Source of the DNA: Bacillus solimangrovi
Lineage (GTDB): Bacteria > Bacillota > Bacilli > Bacillales > Bacillaceae_N
Assembly (NCBI RefSeq): GCF_001742425.1
Contig: NZ_MJEH01000023.1
Coordinates: 1 to 47,976, forward strand
DNA: 47,976 nucleotides
Direction of reading: 5' to 3'
The notes under the pieces were generated by a model that was not told the origin of the DNA, made no database searches, and saw only the letters and a program-made list of their open reading frames with translations. A program made the position numbers and the translations under genes. How positions within the stretch are numbered: the first letter of the stretch is position 1; each line of letters begins with the position of its first letter. Shown here piece after piece: positions 9,778 through 17,776 of the stretch.

Positions 9778-9931
9778 ATTGTTTACTTTATAATATGCAC
9801 CTTATTATGTTTTATGATATAGGTATATCGCTGAAATTTACTTAATTTGTAGAAAAGACATAGGACGGATATGTTAGAACGAATTACATATACTATATTT
9901 ATCACGGCTTTCTAGAAGGAGGTCGTTTCAA

Positions 9932-10132
9932 TTGGGCAGAAGACGTAGTATTATGTCTGATCAATTGAAAGAAGAGTTGGCTAAGGAGCTTGGCTTTTAC
10001 GATACTGTAAAGCAAGAAGGATGGGGCGCTATTCGAGCTCGTGACGCGGGTAATATGGTAAAGTTAGCTATCCAAAAAGCAGAAAGTCAACTGTTGCAAC
10101 AGTCAATGAACGACAAAGCTAATCAACAATAA
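9932..10132 (+). CDS. sspF: Minor alpha/beta-type small acid-soluble spore protein SspF
   Basis: A DNA-binding spore protein of the alpha/beta SASP family, 66 residues. It matches the family core [19 protein letters not shown] followed by [17 protein letters not shown]. Such proteins coat and protect spore DNA and are made in the forespore under sigma-G. The start is TTG at 9932, with AAGGAGGTC at 9916-9924 giving ideal spacing. I did not find an unambiguous sigma-G promoter by eye. It lies between veg and ispE, as in B. subtilis. Confidence 0.94.
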   Translation: MGRRRSIMSDQLKEELAKELGFYDTVKQEGWGAIRARDAGNMVKLAIQKAESQLLQQSMNDKANQQ

Positions 10133-10157
10133 GTGGTATTAAATAAATGCCGTGATA

Positions 10158-10186
10158 AAAGCCGGAGCTTATTGCTTCGGCTTTTT
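10158..10186 (+). terminator. Terminator after sspF
   Basis: An 11-bp stem with one G-U pair (10158-10168 with 10174-10184, loop TTATT) runs into a T-tract. Confidence 0.9.
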
Positions 10187-10335
10187 AAGGTTCTTAATGG
10201 TATACAATTAATCAAATATGAAAGAATAAATAGGATAAATGTTATTTACGATTCAGTAGTTGCCTAGTTAATTGAACTTATCATCAGTAGGTATATGGAA
10301 AACGCTTATGAAAGTTACATTTTTAATACAGGTTG

Positions 10336-10377
10336 TGTAAAACGGTTTCCAAACTTTAAGGTAGTTTATGGTACAAT
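10336..10377 (+). promoter_or_regulatory. Candidate ispE promoter with palindromic element
   Basis: TGGTACAAT (10369-10377) is a good extended -10, about 35 bp before the ispE start. The -35 region is poor and is occupied by a palindrome-like TGTAAAACGGTTTCCA (10336-10351, 12 of 16 positions symmetric). A related TGGAAAACGCTTATGA lies at 10296-10311. Both recall CcpA cre sites but have one extra base between the TG and the central CG. Confidence 0.45.
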
Positions 10378-10411
10378 GTTTGAAGGATTGTGGATTAAGT
10401 AGGTGATGAAT

Positions 10412-11281
10412 TTGAAAATTTTGGTTAAGGCGCCAGCGAAAATTAATTTGGCATTAGATGCCTTACATAAACGTGATGATGGCTATCATGAAGTAGAAAT
10501 GATTATGACAACTGTTGATTTAGCAGATATGATTGAACTTGAAGATACAAAGGATAGTAGTATAAAGCTATCCTCGCAAAATCGTTTTGTTCCAAATGAT
10601 GAACGGAATTTAGCTTATCAAGCTGCGATGTTACTAAAAAAGAGATTTAACGTAGAGCGTGGTCTAAATATTTCGATGACAAAGACGATCCCTGTTGCTG
10701 CAGGACTTGCCGGTGGAAGTAGTGATGCAGCTGCTGTATTAAGAGGAGTCAATAAGCTTTGGAATTTAGGTCTCTCCCTTGATGAATTAGCAAAACTTGG
10801 TGCAGAAATAGGATCAGACGTATCGTTCTGTGTATACGGAGGAACAGCATTGGCTACAGGTAGAGGTGAGAAAATTCATCGATTGCCGCCTCCTCCACCT
10901 TGCTGGGTTATTCTAGCTAAACCGACATTGGGTGTTTCCACTGCAGAAATATATAATAATCTTGATTTATCAAATGTCCAACATCCAAATATAAAGGAAA
11001 TGGTAAAAGCAATTGAGAATGAAGATTACGAAGGCATTTGTAACAATGTAGGGAATGTGCTTGAGTCTGTTACTCTAAATCGATATCCAGAAGTTTTAGC
11101 CCTGAAGCAACAAATTGAGCGATTTGGGGCAGATGCTGTATTGATGAGTGGTAGTGGTCCAACGGTGTTTGCCCTCGTTCAATATGAATCAAGAATGCAA
11201 CGGATTTACAATGGCTTAAGAGGCTTTTGTGAGCAAGTATATGCAGTACGCATGTTAGGAGATACACAACATCTTGATTGA
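10412..11281 (+). CDS. ispE: 4-diphosphocytidyl-2-C-methyl-D-erythritol kinase
   Basis: IspE phosphorylates the 2-hydroxyl of CDP-ME in the non-mevalonate (MEP) pathway to isoprenoid precursors. The 289 residues show the GHMP-kinase substrate motif near K10 ([11 protein letters not shown]) and the glycine-rich ATP loop [14 protein letters not shown] (94-107). [12 protein letters not shown] near the C-terminus is the third GHMP motif. I chose TTG 10412 ([13 protein letters not shown]) because AGGTGATG at 10401-10408 is its SD. Upstream GTG 10403 and ATG 10406 lie inside that SD. The stop at 11279-11281 overlaps a PurBox-like site of purR. Confidence 0.94.
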   Translation: MKILVKAPAKINLALDALHKRDDGYHEVEMIMTTVDLADMIELEDTKDSSIKLSSQNRFVPNDERNLAYQAAMLLKKRFNVERGLNISMTKTIPVAAGLAGGSSDAAAVLRGVNKLWNLGLSLDELAKLGAEIGSDVSFCVYGGTALATGRGEKIHRLPPPPPCWVILAKPTLGVSTAEIYNNLDLSNVQHPNIKEMVKAIENEDYEGICNNVGNVLESVTLNRYPEVLALKQQIERFGADAVLMSGSGPTVFALVQYESRMQRIYNGLRGFCEQVYAVRMLGDTQHLD

Positions 11282-11324
11282 ATCCGTATAAAGATGATAT
11301 ATTAGCATTAAAATATTCGGATTT
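11281..11324 (+). promoter_or_regulatory. Putative PurBox pair upstream of purR
   Basis: AATCCGTATA (11281-11290) and TATTCGGATT (11315-11324) form an inverted pair, identical at 8 of 10 positions after reversal. The downstream copy, read on the minus strand as AAATCCGAATATT, matches the PurBox AWWWCCGAACWWT at 12 of 13 positions. The two CCG cores are 31 nt apart. Depending on box limits this leaves about 17-19 nt between boxes, close to the 16-17 nt reported for B. subtilis. It implies autoregulation of purR. Confidence 0.6.
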
Positions 11325-11337
11325 TGGAGGGTTTAAA

Positions 11338-12162
11338 ATGAAGATACGACGGAGTGGTAGGTTAGTCGATATGACTAATTATTTGATTGAACACCCTCGT
11401 ACCCTTGTACCGTTAACTTTCTTCTCTGAACGGTACGGAGCAGCTAAGTCTTCGATTAGTGAAGACTTAGGAATTATTAAGCAAACCTTTGAACAACAAG
11501 GCATGGGTACGCTACAGACAATTTCAGGAGCTGCGGGGGGTGTTAAGTATTTCCCTCTAATTATGGAAGAAGATGCAAAAGATTTCATTGAGAAATTATG
11601 TAATCAAATTGCTGATCCAGATCGTCTTCTTCCTGGTGGTTATTTATACTTAACTGATTTACTTGGAAATCCAAATTTAGTAAAAGAGGTTGGACGTCTG
11701 TTTGCTTCTGTCTTTTCTGAACGAAAAATTGATGTTGTAATGACTGTTGCAACTAAGGGTATCCCATTAGCTTACGCAGCCGCAACACATTTGAATGTTC
11801 CTGTAGTTATCGTAAGGAGTGATCCTAAAGTAACAGAGGGTTCTACGGTAAGCATTAATTATGTTTCTGGTTCGACAAAACGTATTCAAACAATGACATT
11901 GGCTAAAAGAAGTTTAAAAGAGGGCTCAAAGGTATTAATTATCGATGACTTCATGAAAGCGGGCGGAACGGTTCATGGGATGATTAGCTTGTTGAATGAA
12001 TTCCAAGCCGAAGTGGTTGGCATCGGCGTTCTAGTTGAATCCGAGGACATAGAAGAAAGATTAGTTGATGAATATGTATCGCTTGTGCGGCTATCTGATG
12101 TTGATGTGAAAGAAAAACGAATTTCGGTTGAGGAAGGTAACTACTTCGAGTTTGTCGAATAA
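11338..12162 (+). CDS. purR: Purine operon repressor PurR
   Basis: PurR represses purine biosynthesis and transport genes by binding PurBox pairs; PRPP releases it. The 274 residues have an N-terminal winged-helix domain (MKIRRSGRLVDMTNYLIEHP...KSSISEDLGIIKQTFEQ) and a phosphoribosyltransferase-fold effector domain. The PRPP loop VLIIDDFMKAGGT is at 199-211. I chose ATG 11338, preceded by TTGGAGGG. A longer frame from TTG 11278 would overlap the ispE stop and the operator. The purR-ridA-spoVG order is that of B. subtilis. Confidence 0.96.
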   Translation: MKIRRSGRLVDMTNYLIEHPRTLVPLTFFSERYGAAKSSISEDLGIIKQTFEQQGMGTLQTISGAAGGVKYFPLIMEEDAKDFIEKLCNQIADPDRLLPGGYLYLTDLLGNPNLVKEVGRLFASVFSERKIDVVMTVATKGIPLAYAAATHLNVPVVIVRSDPKVTEGSTVSINYVSGSTKRIQTMTLAKRSLKEGSKVLIIDDFMKAGGTVHGMISLLNEFQAEVVGIGVLVESEDIEERLVDEYVSLVRLSDVDVKEKRISVEEGNYFEFVE

Positions 12163-12217
12163 TAAAGAGAAATGTAAAATGATTATTTTAATGTAATAAA
12201 AAGAGGAGGTTACATCC

Positions 12218-12592
12218 ATGAATACAATTCATACTAACAAAGCACCAGCGGCAATTGGTCCTTATTCTCAAGGTATTGTCGTTAATAATCTTTTCTATAG
12301 TTCGGGGCAAATTCCATTAACAGCGGAGGGTGAACTCGTTCAAGGAGATATTCAAGCTCAAACACACCAAGTATTTTCAAACTTACAAGCTGTTTTAAAA
12401 GAAGCAGGAGCATCGTTATCATCTGTAGTAAAGGCAACAGTATTTATTAAAAATATGGATGAATTCACTCTAATAAACGAAGTGTATGGGGAATATTTCG
12501 GTGAACATAAACCAGCTCGCTCGTGTGTTGAAGTTGCACGTTTGCCAAAAGATGTAGGTGTTGAGATAGAAGTAATTGCACTTGTAAAGTAA
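12218..12592 (+). CDS. ridA: Enamine/imine deaminase RidA (YabJ)
   Basis: A small trimeric RidA/YjgF/UK114-family protein of 124 residues. It hydrolyses reactive 2-aminoacrylate-type imines from PLP enzymes. The conserved Arg that binds the substrate carboxylate is R101 in [24 protein letters not shown], and the N-terminal motif is [11 protein letters not shown]. The SD AAGAGGAGG precedes the ATG. It directly follows purR, 55 bp away, and probably shares its transcript. In B. subtilis the purR-yabJ operon has been reported as needed for full purine-gene repression. A terminator begins on the stop codon. Confidence 0.94.
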   Translation: MNTIHTNKAPAAIGPYSQGIVVNNLFYSSGQIPLTAEGELVQGDIQAQTHQVFSNLQAVLKEAGASLSSVVKATVFIKNMDEFTLINEVYGEYFGEHKPARSCVEVARLPKDVGVEIEVIALVK

Positions 12593-12617
12593 GAAGGGGT
12601 AACCCTTCTTTTTTTTT
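12592..12617 (+). terminator. Terminator after ridA
   Basis: A perfect 7-bp GC-rich stem (12592-12598 with 12603-12609, loop GTAA) followed by a T-run to 12617. The 5' arm starts on the last base of the ridA stop codon. Confidence 0.9.
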
Positions 12618-12708
12618 ATAATTACAAGGTTTAAAGTCATAAAAATAAGTCGATAATAAACAAAATTTAAAATTTAAGGATTTTTTTACATAAAATTTTT
12701 GTAATATA

Positions 12709-12737
12709 GCAGGAATTCCTAGAAACTCGTTGAATAT
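12709..12737 (+). promoter_or_regulatory. Sigma-H promoter of spoVG
   Basis: GCAGGAATT (12709-12717) fits the sigma-H -35 RNAGGAWWW at every position. GTTGAATAT (12729-12737) fits the -10 RNNGAATWW at every position. The 11-bp spacing is in the accepted range. The AT-rich tract at about 12611-12705 immediately upstream is placed like the AbrB-bound AT-box of B. subtilis spoVG. Confidence 0.9.
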
Positions 12738-12779
12738 TTGGTAATAAGTTTTTATATAGGGAAAAGGTGGTGAGACATA

Positions 12780-13070
12780 ATGGAAGTGACAGACGTAAGA
12801 TTACGCCGTGTTAACACAGATGGACGTATGCGTGCTATTGCTTCAATTACACTAGATAATGAGTTTGTTATTCATGATATTCGTGTAATTGATGGAAATA
12901 ATGGCTTATTTGTCGCAATGCCAAGTAAGCGTACTCCAGATGGAGAATTCCGCGACATCGCACATCCAATTAACTCATATACACGCGGTAAAATTCAAGA
13001 TGCGGTATTAGCAGAATACCACCGCGCTGGTGAAATGGAAGTGGAACTTGAAGAAGCGGGAGCTTCGTAA
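12780..13070 (+). CDS. spoVG: Regulator SpoVG
   Basis: A small conserved DNA/RNA-binding protein (96 residues) that affects asymmetric septation, cortex formation and, in other Firmicutes, virulence and cell-wall genes. It matches the family from [26 protein letters not shown] to [15 protein letters not shown]. The SD AAAGGTGGTGAG precedes ATG 12780. It has its own perfect sigma-H promoter and AT-rich upstream tract and is followed by a terminator, so it is an independent transcription unit responding to AbrB/Spo0A status. Confidence 0.97.
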   Translation: MEVTDVRLRRVNTDGRMRAIASITLDNEFVIHDIRVIDGNNGLFVAMPSKRTPDGEFRDIAHPINSYTRGKIQDAVLAEYHRAGEMEVELEEAGAS

Positions 13071-13459
13071 AATAATAGAAAAGATTATGAGACCCAATCA
13101 TTTTATGATTGGGTCTTTCTATATTGATCTTATAAAATGAAACTTCTATCAGCAGTCAGGTTCGTCCATCCTCCACTGATGATTTGATGAACCAATTGGG
13201 TAATTATTCATGCTTCTTCTCTCGTATAAACTTCGTTGTTTTTTCTAAGTTGTGAAGTGGGAGTTTTAGCATCATTTGAAATTTAATAAACCCCATTATG
13301 TGAGTTTATTAGTATTTTTATCTATTTTTTAACCAATTAATGTAACGATAAAGCTGTAATGATCTATAAATTAATATACATTTTAGAGCAATTGTTGAAA
13401 TAGATATGTTTTTAGGATATATTCGTAAATGGATAAATAGGGTGCAATGGAGGCTTGTA
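13071..13459. other. spoVG-glmU intergenic region
   Basis: These 389 bp hold the spoVG terminator and otherwise no supported gene. A 7-bp inverted repeat AATAAAC 13285-13291 / GTTTATT 13304-13310 is visible. I did not find a convincing consensus promoter for glmU. The in-frame upstream start at 13406 lacks an SD. Confidence 0.7.
13090..13120 (+). terminator. Terminator after spoVG
   Basis: A perfect 11-bp stem (13090-13100 with 13106-13116, loop TTTTA) ending in GGGTCTTTCTA. Confidence 0.88.
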
Positions 13460-14833
13460 ATGATAAATCGTTATGCAGTTATATTAGCTGCGGGACAAGG
13501 TACTCGTATGAAGTCGAAATTATATAAAGTGCTTCATCCTGTTTGTGGGAAGCCAATGGTTCAACATGTCGTTGATCATCTAAACGAACTTGCTATTGAG
13601 ACAGTAGTCACTGTAGTTGGGCATGGTGCCGAAATGGTAAAAACACAAATCGGAGATAAGAGCGATTACGTACTGCAAGATAAGCAGTTAGGAACAGCGC
13701 ATGCAGTGATGCAGGCGAAAGAAATCTTGGCAGATAAAAAAGGTACTACTGTTGTTATTTGTGGTGATACGCCTTTAATCTCACCTTCAACGATTGATGC
13801 GCTTATAACGCATCATGAGAACATGAATTCAAAAGGCACTATTCTAACCGCTAGATTGGAAAACCCTACTGGTTATGGTCGAGTTGTTAGAAGTGAGAGT
13901 GGGGACGTAATTCGAATCGTCGAGCATAAGGACGCATCTGAATCTGAGTTAATGATTCAAGAGATTAATACAGGTACGTATTGTTTTGATAACGAGGCAT
14001 TATTTGATGCACTAAGTAAAGTGAAGAATGATAACGCCCAAGACGAATATTATTTGCCTGATGTTATTGGAATTTTAAAATCTGCGGGTGAAATTATCTC
14101 GGCTTACCAAACAGATGATTTCTTAGAGACACTAGGAGTTAATGACCGTGTCCAGCTCTCTCAGGCTGAGAAGGTTATGAAGCAACGCATATTAGAAAAG
14201 CACATGAGAAATGGAGTTTCGATTGTAAGTCCTGAACAAACATACATTGAAGCGGATGTTATGATTGGTCAAGATACAGTTATACAACCAGGAAGTATTT
14301 TGAGGAGTGGCACAATCATTGGGCAAGAATGTGTGATTGGACCGAATACTGAGATTAGCAATTGCCATATTGAAAATGAAACAGTAATTCGTCATTCAAC
14401 AGCTTATGATAGCCACATTGGTTCATATGTACAAATTGGTCCGTTCGCACATATCCGTCCTTCATCACAAATTAGTGACCAAGTGAAAATAGGTAATTTT
14501 GTTGAAGTGAAAAAATCAACATTAGGTCGCGGAAGTAAGGCATCACATTTAAGTTATATTGGTGACGCTGAAATTGGTGAAGATGTAAATATAGGATGTG
14601 GGACTATTACTGTAAATTACGATGGTCGAAATAAACATCTTACTAAGGTAGAAGATGGAGCGTTTATTGGATGTAATTCGAATTTAGTCGCTCCTGTAAC
14701 AATAGGTAAAGGTGCTTACGTAGCTGCTGGGTCTACTATAACTGAAAATGTACCAGGTGAAGCGTTAGCAATCGCTCGTAGTCGTCAAACAAATAAAGAA
14801 GGTTATACTGCACGCTTAACTCGCGATAAATAA
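13460..14833 (+). CDS. glmU: Bifunctional UDP-GlcNAc pyrophosphorylase / GlcN-1-P acetyltransferase
   Basis: GlmU makes UDP-GlcNAc for peptidoglycan and teichoic acids: acetylation of glucosamine-1-phosphate, then uridylylation. The 457-residue protein has an N-terminal nucleotidyltransferase domain with [16 protein letters not shown] (8-23). The C-terminal left-handed beta-helix acetyltransferase carries hexapeptide repeats (from about 250) and [18 protein letters not shown] chose ATG 13460, with TGGAGG at 13448-13453, matching the usual N-terminus. The glmU-prs gap is 20 bp, so the two form an operon, as gcaD-prs in B. subtilis. Confidence 0.96.
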   Translation: MINRYAVILAAGQGTRMKSKLYKVLHPVCGKPMVQHVVDHLNELAIETVVTVVGHGAEMVKTQIGDKSDYVLQDKQLGTAHAVMQAKEILADKKGTTVVICGDTPLISPSTIDALITHHENMNSKGTILTARLENPTGYGRVVRSESGDVIRIVEHKDASESELMIQEINTGTYCFDNEALFDALSKVKNDNAQDEYYLPDVIGILKSAGEIISAYQTDDFLETLGVNDRVQLSQAEKVMKQRILEKHMRNGVSIVSPEQTYIEADVMIGQDTVIQPGSILRSGTIIGQECVIGPNTEISNCHIENETVIRHSTAYDSHIGSYVQIGPFAHIRPSSQISDQVKIGNFVEVKKSTLGRGSKASHLSYIGDAEIGEDVNIGCGTITVNYDGRNKHLTKVEDGAFIGCNSNLVAPVTIGKGAYVAAGSTITENVPGEALAIARSRQTNKEGYTARLTRDK

Positions 14834-14853
14834 TAATAACGGAGGTTCTATCC

Positions 14854-15807
14854 ATGCCAAAACAATATCCTGATGGAAGTTTGAAAGTCTTTTCTCTTAA
14901 TTCGAATCCTGGTCTAGCAGAAGAAATCGTTGAGAAAATTGGTATTGAAATGGGGAAATGTACAGTTTCTCGTTTTAGTGATGGGGAAGTACAGATTAAT
15001 ATTGAAGAAAGTATTCGTGGTTGTGATGTATATGTAATTCAATCAACAAGTAATCCTGTAAATCAACATCTGATGGAACTTCTTATTATGGTAGACGCAT
15101 TGAAGCGTGCTTCTGCAAAAACAATTAACGTTGTCATTCCTTATTATGGTTATGCACGTCAAGATCGCAAAGCGCGTTCACGTGAGCCAATTACTGCGAA
15201 ACTGGTTGCTAACTTAATTGAAACTGCTGGTGCTACACGTGTAATCTCATTGGATCTACATGCACCTCAAATTCAAGGCTTCTTCGATATTCCAATTGAT
15301 CATCTTGTAGGAGTACCTATTTTAACAGAGTACTTTGAGAAGAAGAACTTTGATGATATCGTTGTTGTTTCACCAGATCATGGTGGAGTTACTCGAGCTA
15401 GAAAAATGGCGGATCGTCTAAAAGCACCAATTGCTATTATCGATAAGCGTCGCCCACGACCAAATGTTGCTGAAGTTATGAATATAGTAGGTAATATTGA
15501 AGGGAAAACTGCTATTTTAATCGATGATATTATTGATACAGCTGGTACGATTACATTAGCAGCTAATGCTCTTGTAGAGAATGGTGCTAAGGAAGTGTAT
15601 GCTTGTTGTTCTCACCCAGTACTATCTGGTCCGGCACTTGATCGTATTCAGAATTCGAAAATAAAAGAGCTTGTTGTAACTAATTCAATTGCTATGCCTG
15701 CTGAAAAGCACATTGATAAGTTAACACAATTATCTGTAGCCTCACTTATGAGCGAAGCAATAATTCGTGTGCATGAAGAGCAATCTGTTAGTACTTTATT
15801 TGATTGA
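14854..15807 (+). CDS. prs: Ribose-phosphate pyrophosphokinase
   Basis: Converts ribose-5-phosphate and ATP to PRPP, the precursor for purines, pyrimidines, histidine, tryptophan and NAD. The 317 residues are typical of class I enzymes. Visible are the N-terminal FSDGEVQI segment, the flexible-loop region [18 protein letters not shown], the DHGG divalent-metal motif and the PRPP-binding loop [12 protein letters not shown] (221-232). The SD CGGAGG precedes ATG 14854. PRPP is also the effector of PurR encoded 2.7 kb upstream. Confidence 0.97.
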   Translation: MPKQYPDGSLKVFSLNSNPGLAEEIVEKIGIEMGKCTVSRFSDGEVQINIEESIRGCDVYVIQSTSNPVNQHLMELLIMVDALKRASAKTINVVIPYYGYARQDRKARSREPITAKLVANLIETAGATRVISLDLHAPQIQGFFDIPIDHLVGVPILTEYFEKKNFDDIVVVSPDHGGVTRARKMADRLKAPIAIIDKRRPRPNVAEVMNIVGNIEGKTAILIDDIIDTAGTITLAANALVENGAKEVYACCSHPVLSGPALDRIQNSKIKELVVTNSIAMPAEKHIDKLTQLSVASLMSEAIIRVHEEQSVSTLFD

Positions 15808-15934
15808 TAAAAGAGACGACCTATTTATTCGTATGTGATTATTAATAAGTGAATGATATAAGTAGTGTTTCAATATACTACGGTGTTATATATTCATGAA
15901 TTGAATAGTTAAGTTGTATTTATAATGAATTGAT

Positions 15935-15961
15935 GTTTGTTTTTCACACTTTTTAGGGCAT
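15935..15961 (+). promoter_or_regulatory. Possible sigma-B-like promoter of ctc
   Basis: GTTTGT (15935-15940) and GGGCAT (15956-15961) resemble sigma-B GTTTAA / GGGTAT, but the 15-bp spacer is one base longer than usual. The alternative GTTTTT at 15939 gives 11 bp. In B. subtilis ctc is a classic sigma-B gene, which is the main reason to consider it. Confidence 0.3.
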
Positions 15962-16001
15962 AACTAGATAAGACACATATCCAATTAGGAAGGTGATTGA
16001 C

Positions 16002-16643
16002 TTGTCTAATGCACTGAAGGCAAAAGTACGCGCAGACTTAAAACATTCAAATACGACAAAAATACGTAAATCGGGTGGGTTTCCAGCTGTTGTATACGGA
16101 GCTAATAAACAGTCTAAAGCAATTGCTGTTGAAACTGTAGAGTTTACTAAAACCATTAAAGATGTAGGGCGTAACGGCATTATCGAATTAAATATTGAGG
16201 GAAACGAGAAAGAGGCTGTGATGCTTCATGATATCCAAATGGATCCAATAAAAAATGAAGTGTTACATGCTGATTTCTTTATTGTTGATATGTCTTCTAA
16301 AATTGATGTTGAAGTGAACGTACATATTATCGGCGAAGCAAAGGGTGTAAAAGAAGGTGGTGTGCTAGACCAACCATACCATCAATTACATGTTAGGGCT
16401 CTTCCTACTGATATTCCAGAGTCGATTGATATTGACGTTTCAGATTTAGAAATTGGTGATACCGTTGAAGTAAAGGACTTAAAAACGGGTCGTCAATATG
16501 AGATTTTAGATGATGAGAATACAACAGTTATCACAATTGTACCTCCAACTTCAGAGGAAGTCGAAGATAGTGGTGAAACTCAATCAAGTGCTGAAAATGC
16601 AGAGAGCACACAAGGAACGCCAACAGACAATGGTGATGAATAA
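16002..16643 (+). CDS. ctc: Ribosomal protein bL25 / general stress protein Ctc
   Basis: The long (TL5/Ctc) form of bL25, which binds 5S rRNA in the 50S central protuberance; a stress protein in B. subtilis. It is 213 residues. The N-terminal 5S-binding barrel (about 1-95) includes KIRKSGGFPAVVYG. The C-terminal domain includes VDMSSKIDVEVNVHIIGEAKGVKEGGVLDQ. A disordered acidic tail follows from about 185 (Glu/Ser/Thr rich). I chose TTG 16002, with AAGG(TGA) ending 8 nt upstream. An in-frame GTG at 15993 is inside the SD. Confidence 0.93.
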   Translation: MSNALKAKVRADLKHSNTTKIRKSGGFPAVVYGANKQSKAIAVETVEFTKTIKDVGRNGIIELNIEGNEKEAVMLHDIQMDPIKNEVLHADFFIVDMSSKIDVEVNVHIIGEAKGVKEGGVLDQPYHQLHVRALPTDIPESIDIDVSDLEIGDTVEVKDLKTGRQYEILDDENTTVITIVPPTSEEVEDSGETQSSAENAESTQGTPTDNGDE

Positions 16644-16665
16644 TAAAGATGAGCACATGAGAAGG

Positions 16666-16695
16666 GCGTAGCCGGTCAGTCGGTTACGCTTTTTC
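16666..16695 (+). terminator. Terminator after ctc
   Basis: A 9-bp GC-rich stem with one G-U pair (16666-16674 with 16681-16689, loop GTCAGT) followed by TTTTTC. Confidence 0.88.
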
Positions 16696-16758
16696 TTACT
16701 ATGTAAATTAGATTATAATAGGTGGATACACAGCGGTTTCCAGAGAGGGGTTTAAGGA

Positions 16759-17316
16759 GTGAAATTAATAGTTGGATTGGGTAATCCAGGTAAAAAGTAT
16801 GAAAGGACTAGACATAATGCTGGATTCATTGCAATTGATGAACTGGCAAATCAGTTGAACATCTCACTTACAAAATCCAAGTTTAATGGTGTCTATGGTG
16901 ATGGAGTGGTGAATGGAGAGAAGGTTATACTTTTAAAACCACTTACATATATGAACTTATCAGGTGAATCAATCGTTCCGATGATGAATTACCTTAATAT
17001 TGATTTAGACGATTTAATGGTAATATATGATGATTTAGATTTGCCAACAGGAAAGGTACGTCTTCGTGTCAAAGGAGGTACTGGTGGTCATAATGGTTTG
17101 AAATCAATTAAACAACATACGGGTTCAACAGAGTTTAAACGAATTCGTTTAGGGATTGGACGTCCTGTTGCACCAATACCTGTAGTTGATTATGTACTTG
17201 GTCAATTTAACGAAGAAGAAACACTGAAAATTAATGATGCTGTCGAACATGCTTCTAATGCTTGTCAAGCATGGTTAGAGATGCCGTTTATTGATGTTAT
17301 GAATAAATATAACTAG
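16759..17316 (+). CDS. pth: Peptidyl-tRNA hydrolase
   Basis: Cleaves the ester of peptidyl-tRNAs released by stalled or drop-off ribosomes; essential. Known as spoVC in B. subtilis. The 185 residues begin MKLIVGLGNPGKKYERTRHNAGF, giving N9 and catalytic H19. LKPLTYMNLSGESI and DDLDLPTGKVRLRVKGGTGGHNGLKS follow. The start is GTG 16759 with GAGAGGGG at 16743-16750. It is a separate unit after the ctc terminator and leads into fin. Confidence 0.96.
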   Translation: MKLIVGLGNPGKKYERTRHNAGFIAIDELANQLNISLTKSKFNGVYGDGVVNGEKVILLKPLTYMNLSGESIVPMMNYLNIDLDDLMVIYDDLDLPTGKVRLRVKGGTGGHNGLKSIKQHTGSTEFKRIRLGIGRPVAPIPVVDYVLGQFNEEETLKINDAVEHASNACQAWLEMPFIDVMNKYN

Positions 17317-17385
17317 TAAAGGTTAGAATAGAAATCCTTTTCAATGTACATAATGAGAATAATGTGATTGAAGAGGAGGATTTCT

Positions 17386-17616
17386 ATGGCAGTGTTATAT
17401 TTTTGCAGGCATTGTGGCTATAAAATTGGAGAAATTAATGAACAGAATGTGTCATTAGAACGTCTCGGTTTTCATCAATTATCAGATTCTGAACGACAAG
17501 AGATGGTCACACATTCAGAAAATGGTGATATTAAGGTTAAGTCTATATGTGAGCATTGTGAAGCTACGCTTAATCAAAATCCAGATTACCATCAATTGAA
17601 ATCATTTATTCATTAA
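17386..17616 (+). CDS. fin: Anti-sigma factor Fin
   Basis: A 76-residue zinc-ribbon protein matching Fin (YabK). In the B. subtilis forespore Fin inhibits sigma-F holoenzyme to promote the switch to sigma-G. Two CxxC pairs are visible (C7/C10 in CRHC, C55/C58 in CEHC), as is the C-terminal NPDYHQLKSFI. I chose ATG 17386, preceded by AAGAGGAGGA (17371-17380). It lies between pth and mfd, as in B. subtilis, supporting the call for so small a protein. Confidence 0.92.
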   Translation: MAVLYFCRHCGYKIGEINEQNVSLERLGFHQLSDSERQEMVTHSENGDIKVKSICEHCEATLNQNPDYHQLKSFIH

Positions 17617-17676
17617 TTTGAACAGGGGATTTTCTTAATTGAACCAGAATAATAAACAAGAGAATGATTGAAAAAC

Positions 17677-17705
17677 GCTTTGGTAGATGAGCCAAAGCAT
17701 TTTTC
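17677..17705 (+). terminator. Terminator after fin
   Basis: A 7-bp stem (17677-17683 with 17692-17698), extendable by one G-U pair, followed by ATTTTTC. Confidence 0.75.
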
Positions 17706-17776
17706 TGTTTATATTTCCGAGACAACGATTCTAAAAATATATACTATTATTTTCGTTTTTAAAGGGAGGGAATGTG

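Noticed and set aside
9856-9893. Sigma-G promoter for sspF (GGATA 9867-9871 and CATATAC 9887-9893)
   Set aside because: The elements resemble sigma-G hexamers, but the 15-bp spacing is too short and the -10 is imperfect.
12675-12717. Alternative sigma-H promoter with AGGATTT at 12677
   Set aside because: The distance to the next GAAT is about 26 bp. The perfect pair at 12709-12737 explains the region better.
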